Source: Xanthobacteraceae bacterium (GTDB lineage Bacteria; Pseudomonadota; Alphaproteobacteria; Rhizobiales; Xanthobacteraceae). From it: a stretch of 64,000 bases of DNA. The notes beneath the pieces are model-generated. The model saw only the letters and a list, made by a program, of their open reading frames with translations, was not told where the DNA came from and ran no database searches. The stretch is taken from positions 35,325 through 99,324 of the forward strand of contig JANINJ010000087.1 of the NCBI GenBank assembly GCA_024508855.1, written 5' to 3'. The position numbers were made by a program, and so were the translations under genes. Positions 53,167 through 61,037 of the stretch are shown piece after piece; within the stretch, counting starts at the first letter, position 1; every line of letters begins with the position of its first letter.

Positions 53167-54621
53167 TCATCGCCTGAGGTGATCACCCGAGGCGTAGAAC
53201 CGCTCGAGGCCAAGCTGGAATCGTGCCAGCAACGCGCGCTGCGCAGCCATTTCCAGCGCTGCATGGGCGAGCTGCTTTGCGAGCTCCTGCTGAAGCACAG
53301 CTTCATCGACACCGAGCACGCGGCCCTGCGCGACAATATGTCTGCCTGCACAATAAACGTGCTCGATATGCTGCTGGGTGGCGCGAGAGAAGAAGGTGAG
53401 GAACGGCTCGTCAAGCGCAGCGTGAAGATCGGCGCTGATCTTTGCGTAGTTCAGCACGATGAAATCCGCCGGTGCGCCGGCGGCCAGTTCACCGGCCGGG
53501 CCGGGACCGCAGACTGCGCAGGCGCCCGCGTGACTGCCGGCGTCAAACACGTCCTCGCGTGTGACGTGGCGATCGAAGCCGGTGCCGCCATGCAGCAGAT
53601 GCGTCAGGCGCAATTCACGAAGGATATCGTCATCGTCATCGAGCGCGAGCGCATCGAGGCCGATGGCGAAGCGAAGCCGGGCGGCCTTGATCGACGGCAA
53701 CGGCGCAATGCCGGATTTGAGGCGCAGATTGGAGCTGGTGTTGATCGAGACCGTTACGTTATGACGCGCCAGTATTTCGCTTTCGTCCGGTCGAAGCCAG
53801 GTGCCATGCGCGACCGTCAATCGTTCGGAGAGCAGGCCGAGTTCGGCCAGCCGCTGCACCGGACCCTCGGCGTAGTGCCGATCGGTCCATTGCCGCTGAT
53901 ATCGCGTTTCGAGGAGATGCATATGGATACGGCGGCCGGATCGGTTGGCGCGCGCCGCGACCTGGCGCAGCAGATCGTCCGAGCACCATTCCATGCCGAC
54001 CGGACCGTATTGCACGCTGAAGAAGGAGCTCTCGCATCGTTCGGCGATGCGATCGACCATGTCCAGTTGCTCGGCGATCGGCGCGATGGGCTTCAGCCAT
54101 CGCGCCGATATAGCTTCGACATCGGTGGCCGCCATGTGGGCGAGGATGGCGGCATCTGCGCCGTAACCCAACCGGTGGCGATCCCGCAGCGGCACGACGA
54201 ACGCGACGCGCACGCCGACATCGCGCGCGGCCCGTGCGACGGCTTCGGCGGCGGTGAGCAACGAGATGCCGCCGCTCGACACATGACAATGGACGATCGA
54301 TGTGATGCCCGCGCGCGCCATGCGGGCGAACGCCAGTGCGGCGACGAGATAAGGGTCGAGCGGCGGAAGCGTGTAGGTGGCGGGCACCCAGGCCTCCACC
54401 GCGGTATCGAACGCACCATAGGCCAGCGTCTTCAGTCCGCGGCCGTGATCGTGCGCGTTGGCCAATGCCGGGATGATCAGCGTGTCGGGATACGCCGTAT
54501 CCGAAGCCGGATCGCTCGCGACCGATGCGATCGTCGCGCCGTCGACGTGAAGCGTGACGTTTCGATCGATCTTGACCGGAGAGACGCTCCGCAGCAGGTA
54601 ATTGGTCCTGATCGATGTCAT
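53167..54621 (-). CDS. Amidohydrolase, cytosine deaminase/ATZ-TRZ-like
   Basis: 484 residues from ATG 54621 with AAGGA upstream. Metal-site elements are complete: ALANAHDHGRG (H-x-H), SIVHCHVSSGG, the MHLLET segment with His and Glu, and SERLTVAHGTWL (His) before an SEILARHNVTV stretch. The family hydrolytically deaminates or dechlorinates N-heterocycles, or acts as a cytosine or guanine deaminase. It starts 20 nt after the MBL hydrolase stop. It probably works with the MBL protein on a ring amide or lactam. Confidence 0.88.
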   Translation of the reverse strand: MTSIRTNYLLRSVSPVKIDRNVTLHVDGATIASVASDPASDTAYPDTLIIPALANAHDHGRGLKTLAYGAFDTAVEAWVPATYTLPPLDPYLVAALAFARMARAGITSIVHCHVSSGGISLLTAAEAVARAARDVGVRVAFVVPLRDRHRLGYGADAAILAHMAATDVEAISARWLKPIAPIAEQLDMVDRIAERCESSFFSVQYGPVGMEWCSDDLLRQVAARANRSGRRIHMHLLETRYQRQWTDRHYAEGPVQRLAELGLLSERLTVAHGTWLRPDESEILARHNVTVSINTSSNLRLKSGIAPLPSIKAARLRFAIGLDALALDDDDDILRELRLTHLLHGGTGFDRHVTREDVFDAGSHAGACAVCGPGPAGELAAGAPADFIVLNYAKISADLHAALDEPFLTFFSRATQQHIEHVYCAGRHIVAQGRVLGVDEAVLQQELAKQLAHAALEMAAQRALLARFQLGLERFYASGDHLRR

Positions 54622-54641
54622 GCCGGCACCGTTCCTTGCGC

Positions 54642-55526
54642 TCAGTCCGCGCCGTCGTTCCATTTCACCGCGAAGCCGTCGCCGCGTCGCGTGATAAAGC
54701 AGCCGTTTTCCGGAATGAAATGCGTCGGCAACAGGAGGGTCTGGCTTTCGGCGCAGGATTCCAGCAGGTGAAGCCGCGACCGCACGCCGAGTTGCGGGTC
54801 GTCATCGAGGCTGGTCCCCCACAGCGGATAGTAGACCTGCAACGGCACATGCATGACGTCGCCGCTGAAGACGGCGCGGTTGTCGTGCGAGTGAAGGTGG
54901 ATGGCGCAATGCGCCAGCGTATGGCCGGGTGCGGGCAAGAGGGTCAGCGTATCGTCGAGCTTATAGCCGTCGTCGACCGCGACGGCCTGCCCGGCCTCCA
55001 CCACCGGCAGTATGGAATCCTCCCAGGTGAATTCGTTGTGCGGATAGAATTGATGTTGCGGATGCGCCGGATTCCACCGGTCCATCTCGGCGCGATGCAT
55101 GATGTATTTTGCATTGGGAAAGGTCGGCTTCCAGCGGCCGTCCTGCAAGACGGTATTCCAGCCGACATGATCTGCGTGCAGATGCGTGCACATCACGAAG
55201 TCGATATCTTCCGGCGCGACGCCGGTGGCCGCGAGGCGATCGAGCCAGTCGTGTTCGCGCTGGTGAAATCGCGGGAAATAGGGGCGGTTCTTGTGGTTGC
55301 CGCCGCAGCAATCGATCAGCACGTTGTGGCGACCGGTCTTGACCAGAAAGCTTCTGACCGACGTGCGGAATTTCTCCTGGGCGAGGTCGTAATGCAGCGG
55401 CGCCATCCATGACAGGTGCTCCGCCAGTGCCTCATCGCTAGAGTCGGGAAACAACAGCTTCGGCACGAAGCTCGGCTGCACGCTCTCCTCGACCTGATGA
55501 ATGATGGCGTTACCGATCTTGAGCAT
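54642..55526 (-). CDS. MBL-fold metallo-hydrolase
   Basis: 294 residues from ATG 55526 (MLKIGNAIIHQVEES) with GGAG nine bases upstream. The zinc motif is MCTHLHADHVGW, followed by MHRAEMDRW, the LPAPGHTLAHCAIH segment and VFSGDVMH (bridging Asp). It belongs to the lactonase/methyl parathion hydrolase-like group and is only distantly like the MBL protein at 39198. Same strand and close spacing with the amidohydrolases on both sides. Confidence 0.92.
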   Translation of the reverse strand: MLKIGNAIIHQVEESVQPSFVPKLLFPDSSDEALAEHLSWMAPLHYDLAQEKFRTSVRSFLVKTGRHNVLIDCCGGNHKNRPYFPRFHQREHDWLDRLAATGVAPEDIDFVMCTHLHADHVGWNTVLQDGRWKPTFPNAKYIMHRAEMDRWNPAHPQHQFYPHNEFTWEDSILPVVEAGQAVAVDDGYKLDDTLTLLPAPGHTLAHCAIHLHSHDNRAVFSGDVMHVPLQVYYPLWGTSLDDDPQLGVRSRLHLLESCAESQTLLLPTHFIPENGCFITRRGDGFAVKWNDGAD

Positions 55527-55543
55527 AGGCGGGAGTCTCCAGT

Positions 55544-56641
55544 TCAATTGTCGATGCTTGGCCAGCGTGCCTCGGCACGCAACCGCCTGACGGCGTCGCG
55601 GCCCTCGCGGCGGATCAGGCCCTCGTTGGGTTCGGTCAACACGCCGTTCTGCTTGCGCAGCCGTCCGTCGACGGCGACCAGCAGCACATCGGCTGCGGTC
55701 GCATTGCGGATAATCTCATGCCCGTGTTGTGGGGCGAGGGGCGTGCCGTCGCCACGCGGCGCGGCGATCATGATGATGTCCGCGCATTTTCCGGGAGACA
55801 GCGAACCGATGCAGTGATCGAGGCTCAATGCGCGCGCTGCGTCGAGCGTTCGCGTCGCAAGCGAGTCCTGCTGCTGCGTCACTTCCTTGCTGTGGTCGGC
55901 CGTGATCGGTAGCGATGGTGGAATGGCGAGCGTGTCGTCACCGGCGTTATCGACGGCCAGTCCCAGATCCAGCAGATGATCGCCGTAGGATGTGAACCAT
56001 TCGCGCTCCAGGCGACGCAGCGTGTCGTGGTCCGGCGTGCCGTCCCAGGTTGGGCCACCCAGCGGATAGCTCAGGCAGCCGCGCACCCCGCTATCGATCT
56101 GCGCGACGATGGCGGTCTCGGCGTGCTCGCTGCCGATGTCGTAGGCGCAATGGTTCAGCGTGGTGATGCCGGCCGCCAGCGCGTCGAGCAGCGCAAGACG
56201 CATCGTCTTGTAGATGTCGGACGCATGGGCGGAGGACAGGTCGGGCAACTGCCGATGGTCGATCTCCGCAAGGGTGGAAGTGCAAAGATGCCGATGGCCG
56301 GCGACGAAGCCCGGAAGCGCGATCGCGTTGCGGCCGTCGATCTCATGCATCGCGGTCGCTTGCAGATCGCGCCCGATATTGACGATCACGCCGTCGCGCA
56401 CGTGGACGTCTCCGTTGGCGAGATCGCCGATAAAGGGATCCATCGTCAGCAGGCAGGCTTGACGGATGATGAATTCGGTTTGCTCGGGATGCGCCGCGGG
56501 AGCGGACAAAAACGTCGCGCGCCGCTGGTATACGGCACGGCGCGCCAGCGCGGCCTCGGCGTCCGGCGCGGGCGCGCCCACGTCTTCGGCAAAGAAGCCG
56601 CTGGAACGCTGTCCGGGGACTCTGCAGCAGGCGCAGAACAT
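55544..56641 (-). CDS. Amidohydrolase with large internal deletion, probably not metal-catalytic
   Basis: 365 residues where the ATZ/TRZ-type family has about 450. The front half is recognisable (ACLLTMDPFIGDL, LPGFVAGHRHLCTSTL, TTLNHCAYDIG) and so is the C-terminal beta domain (DHCIGSLSPGKCADIIMIA). Between about residues 225 and 265 it jumps from YGDHLLDLGLAV to a Thr/Ala-rich helix. This drops the segments that normally carry the third His, the HxxE and the metal Asp. The N-terminal 50 residues, from MFCACCRV, also look foreign, so the true start may be later. Either an inactive remnant kept in frame or a repurposed protein. Confidence 0.75.
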   Translation of the reverse strand: MFCACCRVPGQRSSGFFAEDVGAPAPDAEAALARRAVYQRRATFLSAPAAHPEQTEFIIRQACLLTMDPFIGDLANGDVHVRDGVIVNIGRDLQATAMHEIDGRNAIALPGFVAGHRHLCTSTLAEIDHRQLPDLSSAHASDIYKTMRLALLDALAAGITTLNHCAYDIGSEHAETAIVAQIDSGVRGCLSYPLGGPTWDGTPDHDTLRRLEREWFTSYGDHLLDLGLAVDNAGDDTLAIPPSLPITADHSKEVTQQQDSLATRTLDAARALSLDHCIGSLSPGKCADIIMIAAPRGDGTPLAPQHGHEIIRNATAADVLLVAVDGRLRKQNGVLTEPNEGLIRREGRDAVRRLRAEARWPSIDN

Positions 56642-56696
56642 GGTGGCTATCGGTCCGCCGTGGCGATTATCGATGTCGATGAATGCTGCGTCGTCA

Positions 56697-57410
56697 TCAT
56701 TTGCTGTGATTCTCGGCCAAACTCTTGAGGACGTTGGTGCCGGTGCGTTCGATATGCTGGCGCAGCAAATCCGCGGCCTTGTCGGCCTGGCGCGTCACGG
56801 TCGCGTTGGCAATCGCGATGTGTTCCTCCTGAACGTCGCGATCGGTCGGGTTCTTCTCCAGAAACAGCCGGCGATAGCGGTCGCTCAAGTCGTGCAAGGT
56901 GGTGCAGAACTGTAGCAGCAGCGGCATCTGGCACGCGGAAATCAGCGCCAGATGGAACTGCCGATGTTCGGCCTCCCATTCGTCGATTTCCTCGGTGCGC
57001 GATTTGCTTATGGTGGTCGGCGGCAACGAATTGAGCCGATGCAGCGCGGCGACGATGCCGCCCTCCCACTGTCGATCGCCGCACGCGATCGCCTGTCGCA
57101 AGGCGAAGCTTTCCATTTCCATGCGCAGGATGGTGACTTCCCGCAAATTGGCTTCCGAAACTGGCGCGACGCTGTAACCGCGCTGGCCCTGCAATACGAC
57201 GAAGCCTTCGCCACTGAGACGCGACAGCGCCTCGCGCAGCGGGCTGAGGCTGACGCCAAAGGTCTCTTTCAGGTCTTCGAGGTGCAGCTTGGTGCCCGGC
57301 GTCAAGCGGCCTTCGGTAATCTGCTCGCGCAGTCGTTGTGCCAGCGTGCTGGCGAGCGTGACGCCGGAAGCCTGAGTGGATGACGGGTCTTTGCCGGTGC
57401 TGATCGTCAT
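56697..57410 (-). CDS. GntR family transcriptional regulator (FCD subfamily)
   Basis: 237 residues. Winged HTH: LREQITEGRLTPGTKLHLED, then VSLSPLREALSRLSGEGFVV and the wing GQRGYSVAPV. The FCD domain has WEAEHRQFHLALISACQ and DVQEEHIAIANATV with metal-type His residues. It is 22 nt upstream of no enzyme but 22 nt downstream of the dihydroxyphthalate-decarboxylase-like gene, so both may share a message. It probably controls the 51-58 kb genes and the divergent SBP. Confidence 0.92.
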   Translation of the reverse strand: MTISTGKDPSSTQASGVTLASTLAQRLREQITEGRLTPGTKLHLEDLKETFGVSLSPLREALSRLSGEGFVVLQGQRGYSVAPVSEANLREVTILRMEMESFALRQAIACGDRQWEGGIVAALHRLNSLPPTTISKSRTEEIDEWEAEHRQFHLALISACQMPLLLQFCTTLHDLSDRYRRLFLEKNPTDRDVQEEHIAIANATVTRQADKAADLLRQHIERTGTNVLKSLAENHSK

Positions 57411-57432
57411 GATGTGCTCGTGACCGACTGAC

Positions 57433-58368
57433 TCACGTTGTAAGGAGAGCGGGGATAAAAAGATCGCCCATCGTCAACGGACGTGATGTCAGCCCCTGTT
57501 CGAAGCCATAGCGGATAAGGCATTCGAGAGCCGCTCGATTGGGCCCGACGCCGTTCCGCCAGAATTCGGGTGCGGTGATATCGATGCCGCTTGTGTCTGG
57601 AAGCGGCGGCTTGGGAGCGACTGCCGCGTCGCCGGCCGCATTGAATGCGTCATAAACGCGCACGGCAAGGGACGGATCGCTGTCATATACGTCGCGGCGA
57701 ATCCCGACCATATGCATGATCGGAAAAATGCCGGTCGATCGATAGTAGTCGCACTCGGCCGCCTCAGTTTCCGCGAACAGCCGACGGATCGGTGCGTCCG
57801 CGTCGCCGAAGCCGCGCGGCGGATGGTAATGCACGATCGCATCGATCGTGCCGTCCATCAGCATCGTGGACAATGTCCGGCCCTGCGCGGCCTGAATATT
57901 GGCCCGCCGCTGCAATTGCGGAATCGGAATAGTGTCGCGCTCGACCCGGTCGACGTCGCCGATCCACCAGTTAATGTCTTCGACGCCGATCCCATAGACG
58001 TCGCTGAACAGTCCGCGCACCACCAGCGCCGCCGTATTCAGATAGTTGCGCACGCCGATGTTGCGGCCGCGCAGATCTTCCGGCTTCGTGACGCTGCCGT
58101 CGGATCGCACGTAGATCGCAGCATGACGGAAAGCACGGGACGGAAACACCGGAATGCCGACATAGGGGCAGGTGCCGCGATCGATATGCAGCATGGATGT
58201 TGCAAAGGACAATTCGCTGATATCGAATTCCGCATCTTCGAAGGCACGCCGGAACATCTCTTCGGGCGGAAAGCTGTTCGTCCTTAGATCGCAGCCTTCG
58301 ATACCGATCGATCCGTCCAGCAGGCGGCGGGTGCGGGGCGTGTCGCTGCAGGCGAGCGTCAGGATCAT
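57433..58368 (-). CDS. 4,5-dihydroxyphthalate decarboxylase-like protein (periplasmic-binding-protein fold)
   Basis: 311 residues from ATG 58368 (MILTLACSDTPRTRRLLDG); the frame extends to 58452 but that part is unlike the family. The FPPEEMFRRAFEDAEFDISE segment, then RGRNIGVRNYLNTAAL, and the absence of a signal peptide match the dihydroxyphthalate decarboxylase group, which are cytoplasmic enzymes with a type II binding-protein fold. It could decarboxylate an aromatic dicarboxylate; a cytoplasmic ligand-binding protein is the alternative. Divergent from the SBP at 58575. Confidence 0.85.
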   Translation of the reverse strand: MILTLACSDTPRTRRLLDGSIGIEGCDLRTNSFPPEEMFRRAFEDAEFDISELSFATSMLHIDRGTCPYVGIPVFPSRAFRHAAIYVRSDGSVTKPEDLRGRNIGVRNYLNTAALVVRGLFSDVYGIGVEDINWWIGDVDRVERDTIPIPQLQRRANIQAAQGRTLSTMLMDGTIDAIVHYHPPRGFGDADAPIRRLFAETEAAECDYYRSTGIFPIMHMVGIRRDVYDSDPSLAVRVYDAFNAAGDAAVAPKPPLPDTSGIDITAPEFWRNGVGPNRAALECLIRYGFEQGLTSRPLTMGDLFIPALLTT

Positions 58369-58574
58369 ACGCGGTCTTTCGGAAACATTGGATCGGTGCT
58401 GCACAAACAAGAGCATTCGTGCTCGCTCTTTGAGCGGCGGTCGCGTTGACAATCGTGTCTATCATACAATATCGTTATAATCATAAAAAATCGAATATTT
58501 AGAAATTCGAGCAGATAGCCAAGAGTTTCATGGCGTTTCGAAACTTGCGGCTGTCGGGAAACGGAGTGTGGCGA
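58369..58574. promoter_or_regulatory. AT-rich divergent promoter region
   Basis: 206 bp between the dihydroxyphthalate-decarboxylase-like gene and the SBP gene. The centre (about 58455-58505) is markedly AT-rich. I see no clean long palindrome here. Confidence 0.4.
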
Positions 58575-59780
58575 ATGCAGAAATCGCTGATATCGGGCGC
58601 GGCCGCGCTGGTCCTCTCGGTGAGCGCTGCGTTCGCGCAAGTGCCGGGCAACACCGTCAAGATCGGCGTCCTCAGCGATTTCTCCGGGCCGTTCGCCGAT
58701 CAGGCAGGCAAGGGATCCCTGGTTGCTGCGCAGATGGCCGCCGAAGACTTCGCGAAGGAATCCAAAGGCTTGAAGGTCGAGATCCTGTCGGCCGATCATC
58801 TGAACAAACCGGATGTGGGATCGGCGATCGCGCGGCGTTGGGTGGATCAGGATGGCGTCGATGCCATCGTCGACCTGCCGAATTCCGGCGTCGCGCTCGC
58901 GGTCAACACCGTGATGAAGGAGAAAAACCGCACCATGCTGGCTTCGGGGTCGGCGACGTCGGACCTCACCGGAAAATTCTGCGAGCCGACGACGGTGCAA
59001 TGGGCGCTCGATACCTGGGCGCTCGGCAATGCCATGGGCCGCGCGGTGACAGAAAGCGGCGGCAAGGCCTGGTATTTTGTCAGCTTCGATTATGCGCTCG
59101 GCAAGGCCTTGCAGCGCGATACGACGGAAGCGGTCGAAAAGCAGGGCGGGAAAGTTCTTGGCGCGGTGTCCCATCCGCTCGGAACGTCGGATTTCAGTTC
59201 GTATCTGTTGCAGGCGCAAGCCTCGGGTGCCGACGTCATCGCGCTCGGCGACACCGGCGCCGACGCGATCAACGCCATCAAGCAGATCGCCGAATTCCAG
59301 ATTCTAGGGAAGAACAAGCGGCTTGCGGCGCTCTTCATGCAGATCGTCGACATCGATGCACTGGGTTTGAAAGCGGCGCAGGGGCTGCTGCTGAGCGAGG
59401 CCTTTTATTGGGATCTGAACGACAGCACGCGAGCGTGGAGCAAGCGTTTTGCCGCGCGAATGGATGGGCGCATGCCGACGATCAATCACGCGGCGACCTA
59501 TTCGGCCACGATGGCGTATCTGCGTGCCGTGCAGGCCGCGCAAACCATCGAGGGCGACAAGGTGGTGACGCAGATGAGAAGCGCGGAGATCGACGATCCG
59601 CTGTTCGGCAAAGTCAAGGTGCGCAAGGACGGCCGCGCCGTGCACACCATGTTCGTGTTCCAGGTGAAGACGCCCGAAGAATCCAAGGGACGTTACGATT
59701 ACTACAAGCTGGTGCGCACCATCCCGCCCGACGAGGCGTTCCGGCCGCTCGATCAGGGCGGTTGTCCGCTGGTTCACTGA
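58575..59780 (+). CDS. ABC transporter substrate-binding protein, Liv type (orphan)
   Basis: 401 residues from ATG 58575 with GGAG nine bases upstream. The signal peptide ends at SAAFA. The mature protein opens NTVKIGVLSDFSGPFADQAG and has GKAWYFVSFDYALGKAL in the second lobe. No Liv permease or ATPase is adjacent. It may feed the third Liv system at 46.7-51.3 kb, or one outside the window. Followed by the SsuA-type SBP 108 bp later. Confidence 0.92.
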   Translation: MQKSLISGAAALVLSVSAAFAQVPGNTVKIGVLSDFSGPFADQAGKGSLVAAQMAAEDFAKESKGLKVEILSADHLNKPDVGSAIARRWVDQDGVDAIVDLPNSGVALAVNTVMKEKNRTMLASGSATSDLTGKFCEPTTVQWALDTWALGNAMGRAVTESGGKAWYFVSFDYALGKALQRDTTEAVEKQGGKVLGAVSHPLGTSDFSSYLLQAQASGADVIALGDTGADAINAIKQIAEFQILGKNKRLAALFMQIVDIDALGLKAAQGLLLSEAFYWDLNDSTRAWSKRFAARMDGRMPTINHAATYSATMAYLRAVQAAQTIEGDKVVTQMRSAEIDDPLFGKVKVRKDGRAVHTMFVFQVKTPEESKGRYDYYKLVRTIPPDEAFRPLDQGGCPLVH

Positions 59781-59887
59781 GGTGCGTTGCCGAGAGCGCG
59801 TTACCGCGCCGGGCCATATCTGACTGGATTGTTATCCGCGCAATGGCGCGGTCGTGATCGATTCAAGGAAACGGGGAGGAGGACAAC

Positions 59888-60847
59888 ATGAACTTTTTCA
59901 GATCGATGGGATTGGCGTGCGGATTGCTGGCCGCGGCTTACATGGTTGTACCGGCGGCGCAGGCGGCGCCGGAAAAGCTCCGGGTCAGCATCATCCCGAT
60001 CAATGACGTGACGCCGCTGTTCGCGGCGATCAAGCAGGGCTACTTCGCGGAGGAAGGGCTGGAAGTGGATACGGCGCCGTCAGCCGGTGGCGCCACCGGC
60101 ATTCCGGGCCTCATCGCCGGCAGTTTCGATATCGTCTACGGCAACGTGGTGTCCATGTTGCTGGCGGCCCAGCAAGGAATCGATATCCGCGTCGTCGCGC
60201 CCGGCACCAAGATCGAGACCGTCGAAAACGACACGTCGGCGATGGTCGTCCGTGCCGACAGCGGCATTGCGACCGGCAAGGATCTCGAAGGCAAGACGGT
60301 TGGTGTCAACACGCGCAACAACGTGATCTGGCTGTATGCGCGCGCCTGGATCAAGGCCAGCGGCGGTGATCCGGACAAGGTGACCTACAAGGAAGTGCCG
60401 CATCCGCAGATGGAAGATGCATTGCGGCTGAAGCAGGTTGATGCCGGCTACATGGTCATCCCCTATGTCGCGCTGGCGGCGGCCAAGCCGGAGTTCAAGG
60501 AAATCGCTCATCCCTACAGCACCGTGCAACTCGGCGTCGATGTCGGCGAATACCTGACCACTTCGAAATTCCTCGCCGAGCGTCCGGAGACTGCCAAGAA
60601 ATTCATTCGCGCGCTGCGGCGTGGAATCGAGTGGTACAACAACAATCGTGGCAAGCCGGAATTGCTCAGCATCGTCTCGGGCTTCACGCGGATCGATGTC
60701 GGTCTGCTCAGCAAGATCAAGATGGCGCCATCGCCGATGAAGGTCGATCCGGACCAGATCGAAAAGACGATGAAGCTGATGATCGACAACAAGCTGCTGC
60801 GCGGCCCGGTCGATATCAAACCGCTGATCGCGCAACAGGCGCTGTGA
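59888..60847 (+). CDS. ABC transporter substrate-binding protein, NMT1/SsuA type
   Basis: 319 residues. The signal peptide ends near PAAQA; the mature start is LRVSIIPINDVTPLFAAIKQ with YFAEEGLEVDTA, characteristic of NitT/TauT-type receptors. GGGGAGGAGG lies just upstream of ATG 59888. A hairpin follows its stop. It belongs with the ATPase at 62775 and permease at 63550, with an amidohydrolase gene between. Confidence 0.93.
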   Translation: MNFFRSMGLACGLLAAAYMVVPAAQAAPEKLRVSIIPINDVTPLFAAIKQGYFAEEGLEVDTAPSAGGATGIPGLIAGSFDIVYGNVVSMLLAAQQGIDIRVVAPGTKIETVENDTSAMVVRADSGIATGKDLEGKTVGVNTRNNVIWLYARAWIKASGGDPDKVTYKEVPHPQMEDALRLKQVDAGYMVIPYVALAAAKPEFKEIAHPYSTVQLGVDVGEYLTTSKFLAERPETAKKFIRALRRGIEWYNNNRGKPELLSIVSGFTRIDVGLLSKIKMAPSPMKVDPDQIEKTMKLMIDNKLLRGPVDIKPLIAQQAL

Positions 60848-60864
60848 GGCGTGGAAGGAAATCG

Positions 60865-60901
60865 ATCCGCGCGGCGGGACCTGAAGTCTCGCCGCGCGGA
60901 T
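60865..60901 (+). terminator. Strong hairpin after the SBP gene
   Basis: ATCCGCGCGGCG pairs perfectly with CGCCGCGCGGAT, extendable by three pairs, with a 7-nt loop. Only a weak T-rich stretch follows (GCTCCTGACTTTG). As at 50017, it may stabilise the SBP message or reduce read-through. Confidence 0.6.
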
Positions 60902-60916
60902 GCTCCTGACTTTGAC

Positions 60917-60956
60917 ATTGGAATTTCCAATAACTACAAATACGAACGATTGTTCG
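60917..60956. promoter_or_regulatory. Two small palindromes ahead of the amidohydrolase gene
   Basis: ATTGGAA-T-TTCCAAT at 60917-60931 and CGAAC-GATT-GTTCG at 60943-60956 lie 80-120 bp upstream of the amidohydrolase start. They suggest a separate regulated promoter for the downstream genes. No regulator is assigned. Confidence 0.4.
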
Positions 60957-61037
60957 GTAGACGAACTTAGATCTGACGGTTCAGGATCGGAGGGCGTTGC
61001 GGGGAATCGTCTTTCGCAATGATGAAGGGACGCGGGG

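Noticed and set aside
53029..54771. 580-codon open frame on the plus strand
   Set aside because: Antisense to the amidohydrolase at 53167-54621; composition and lack of motifs show it is not a gene.
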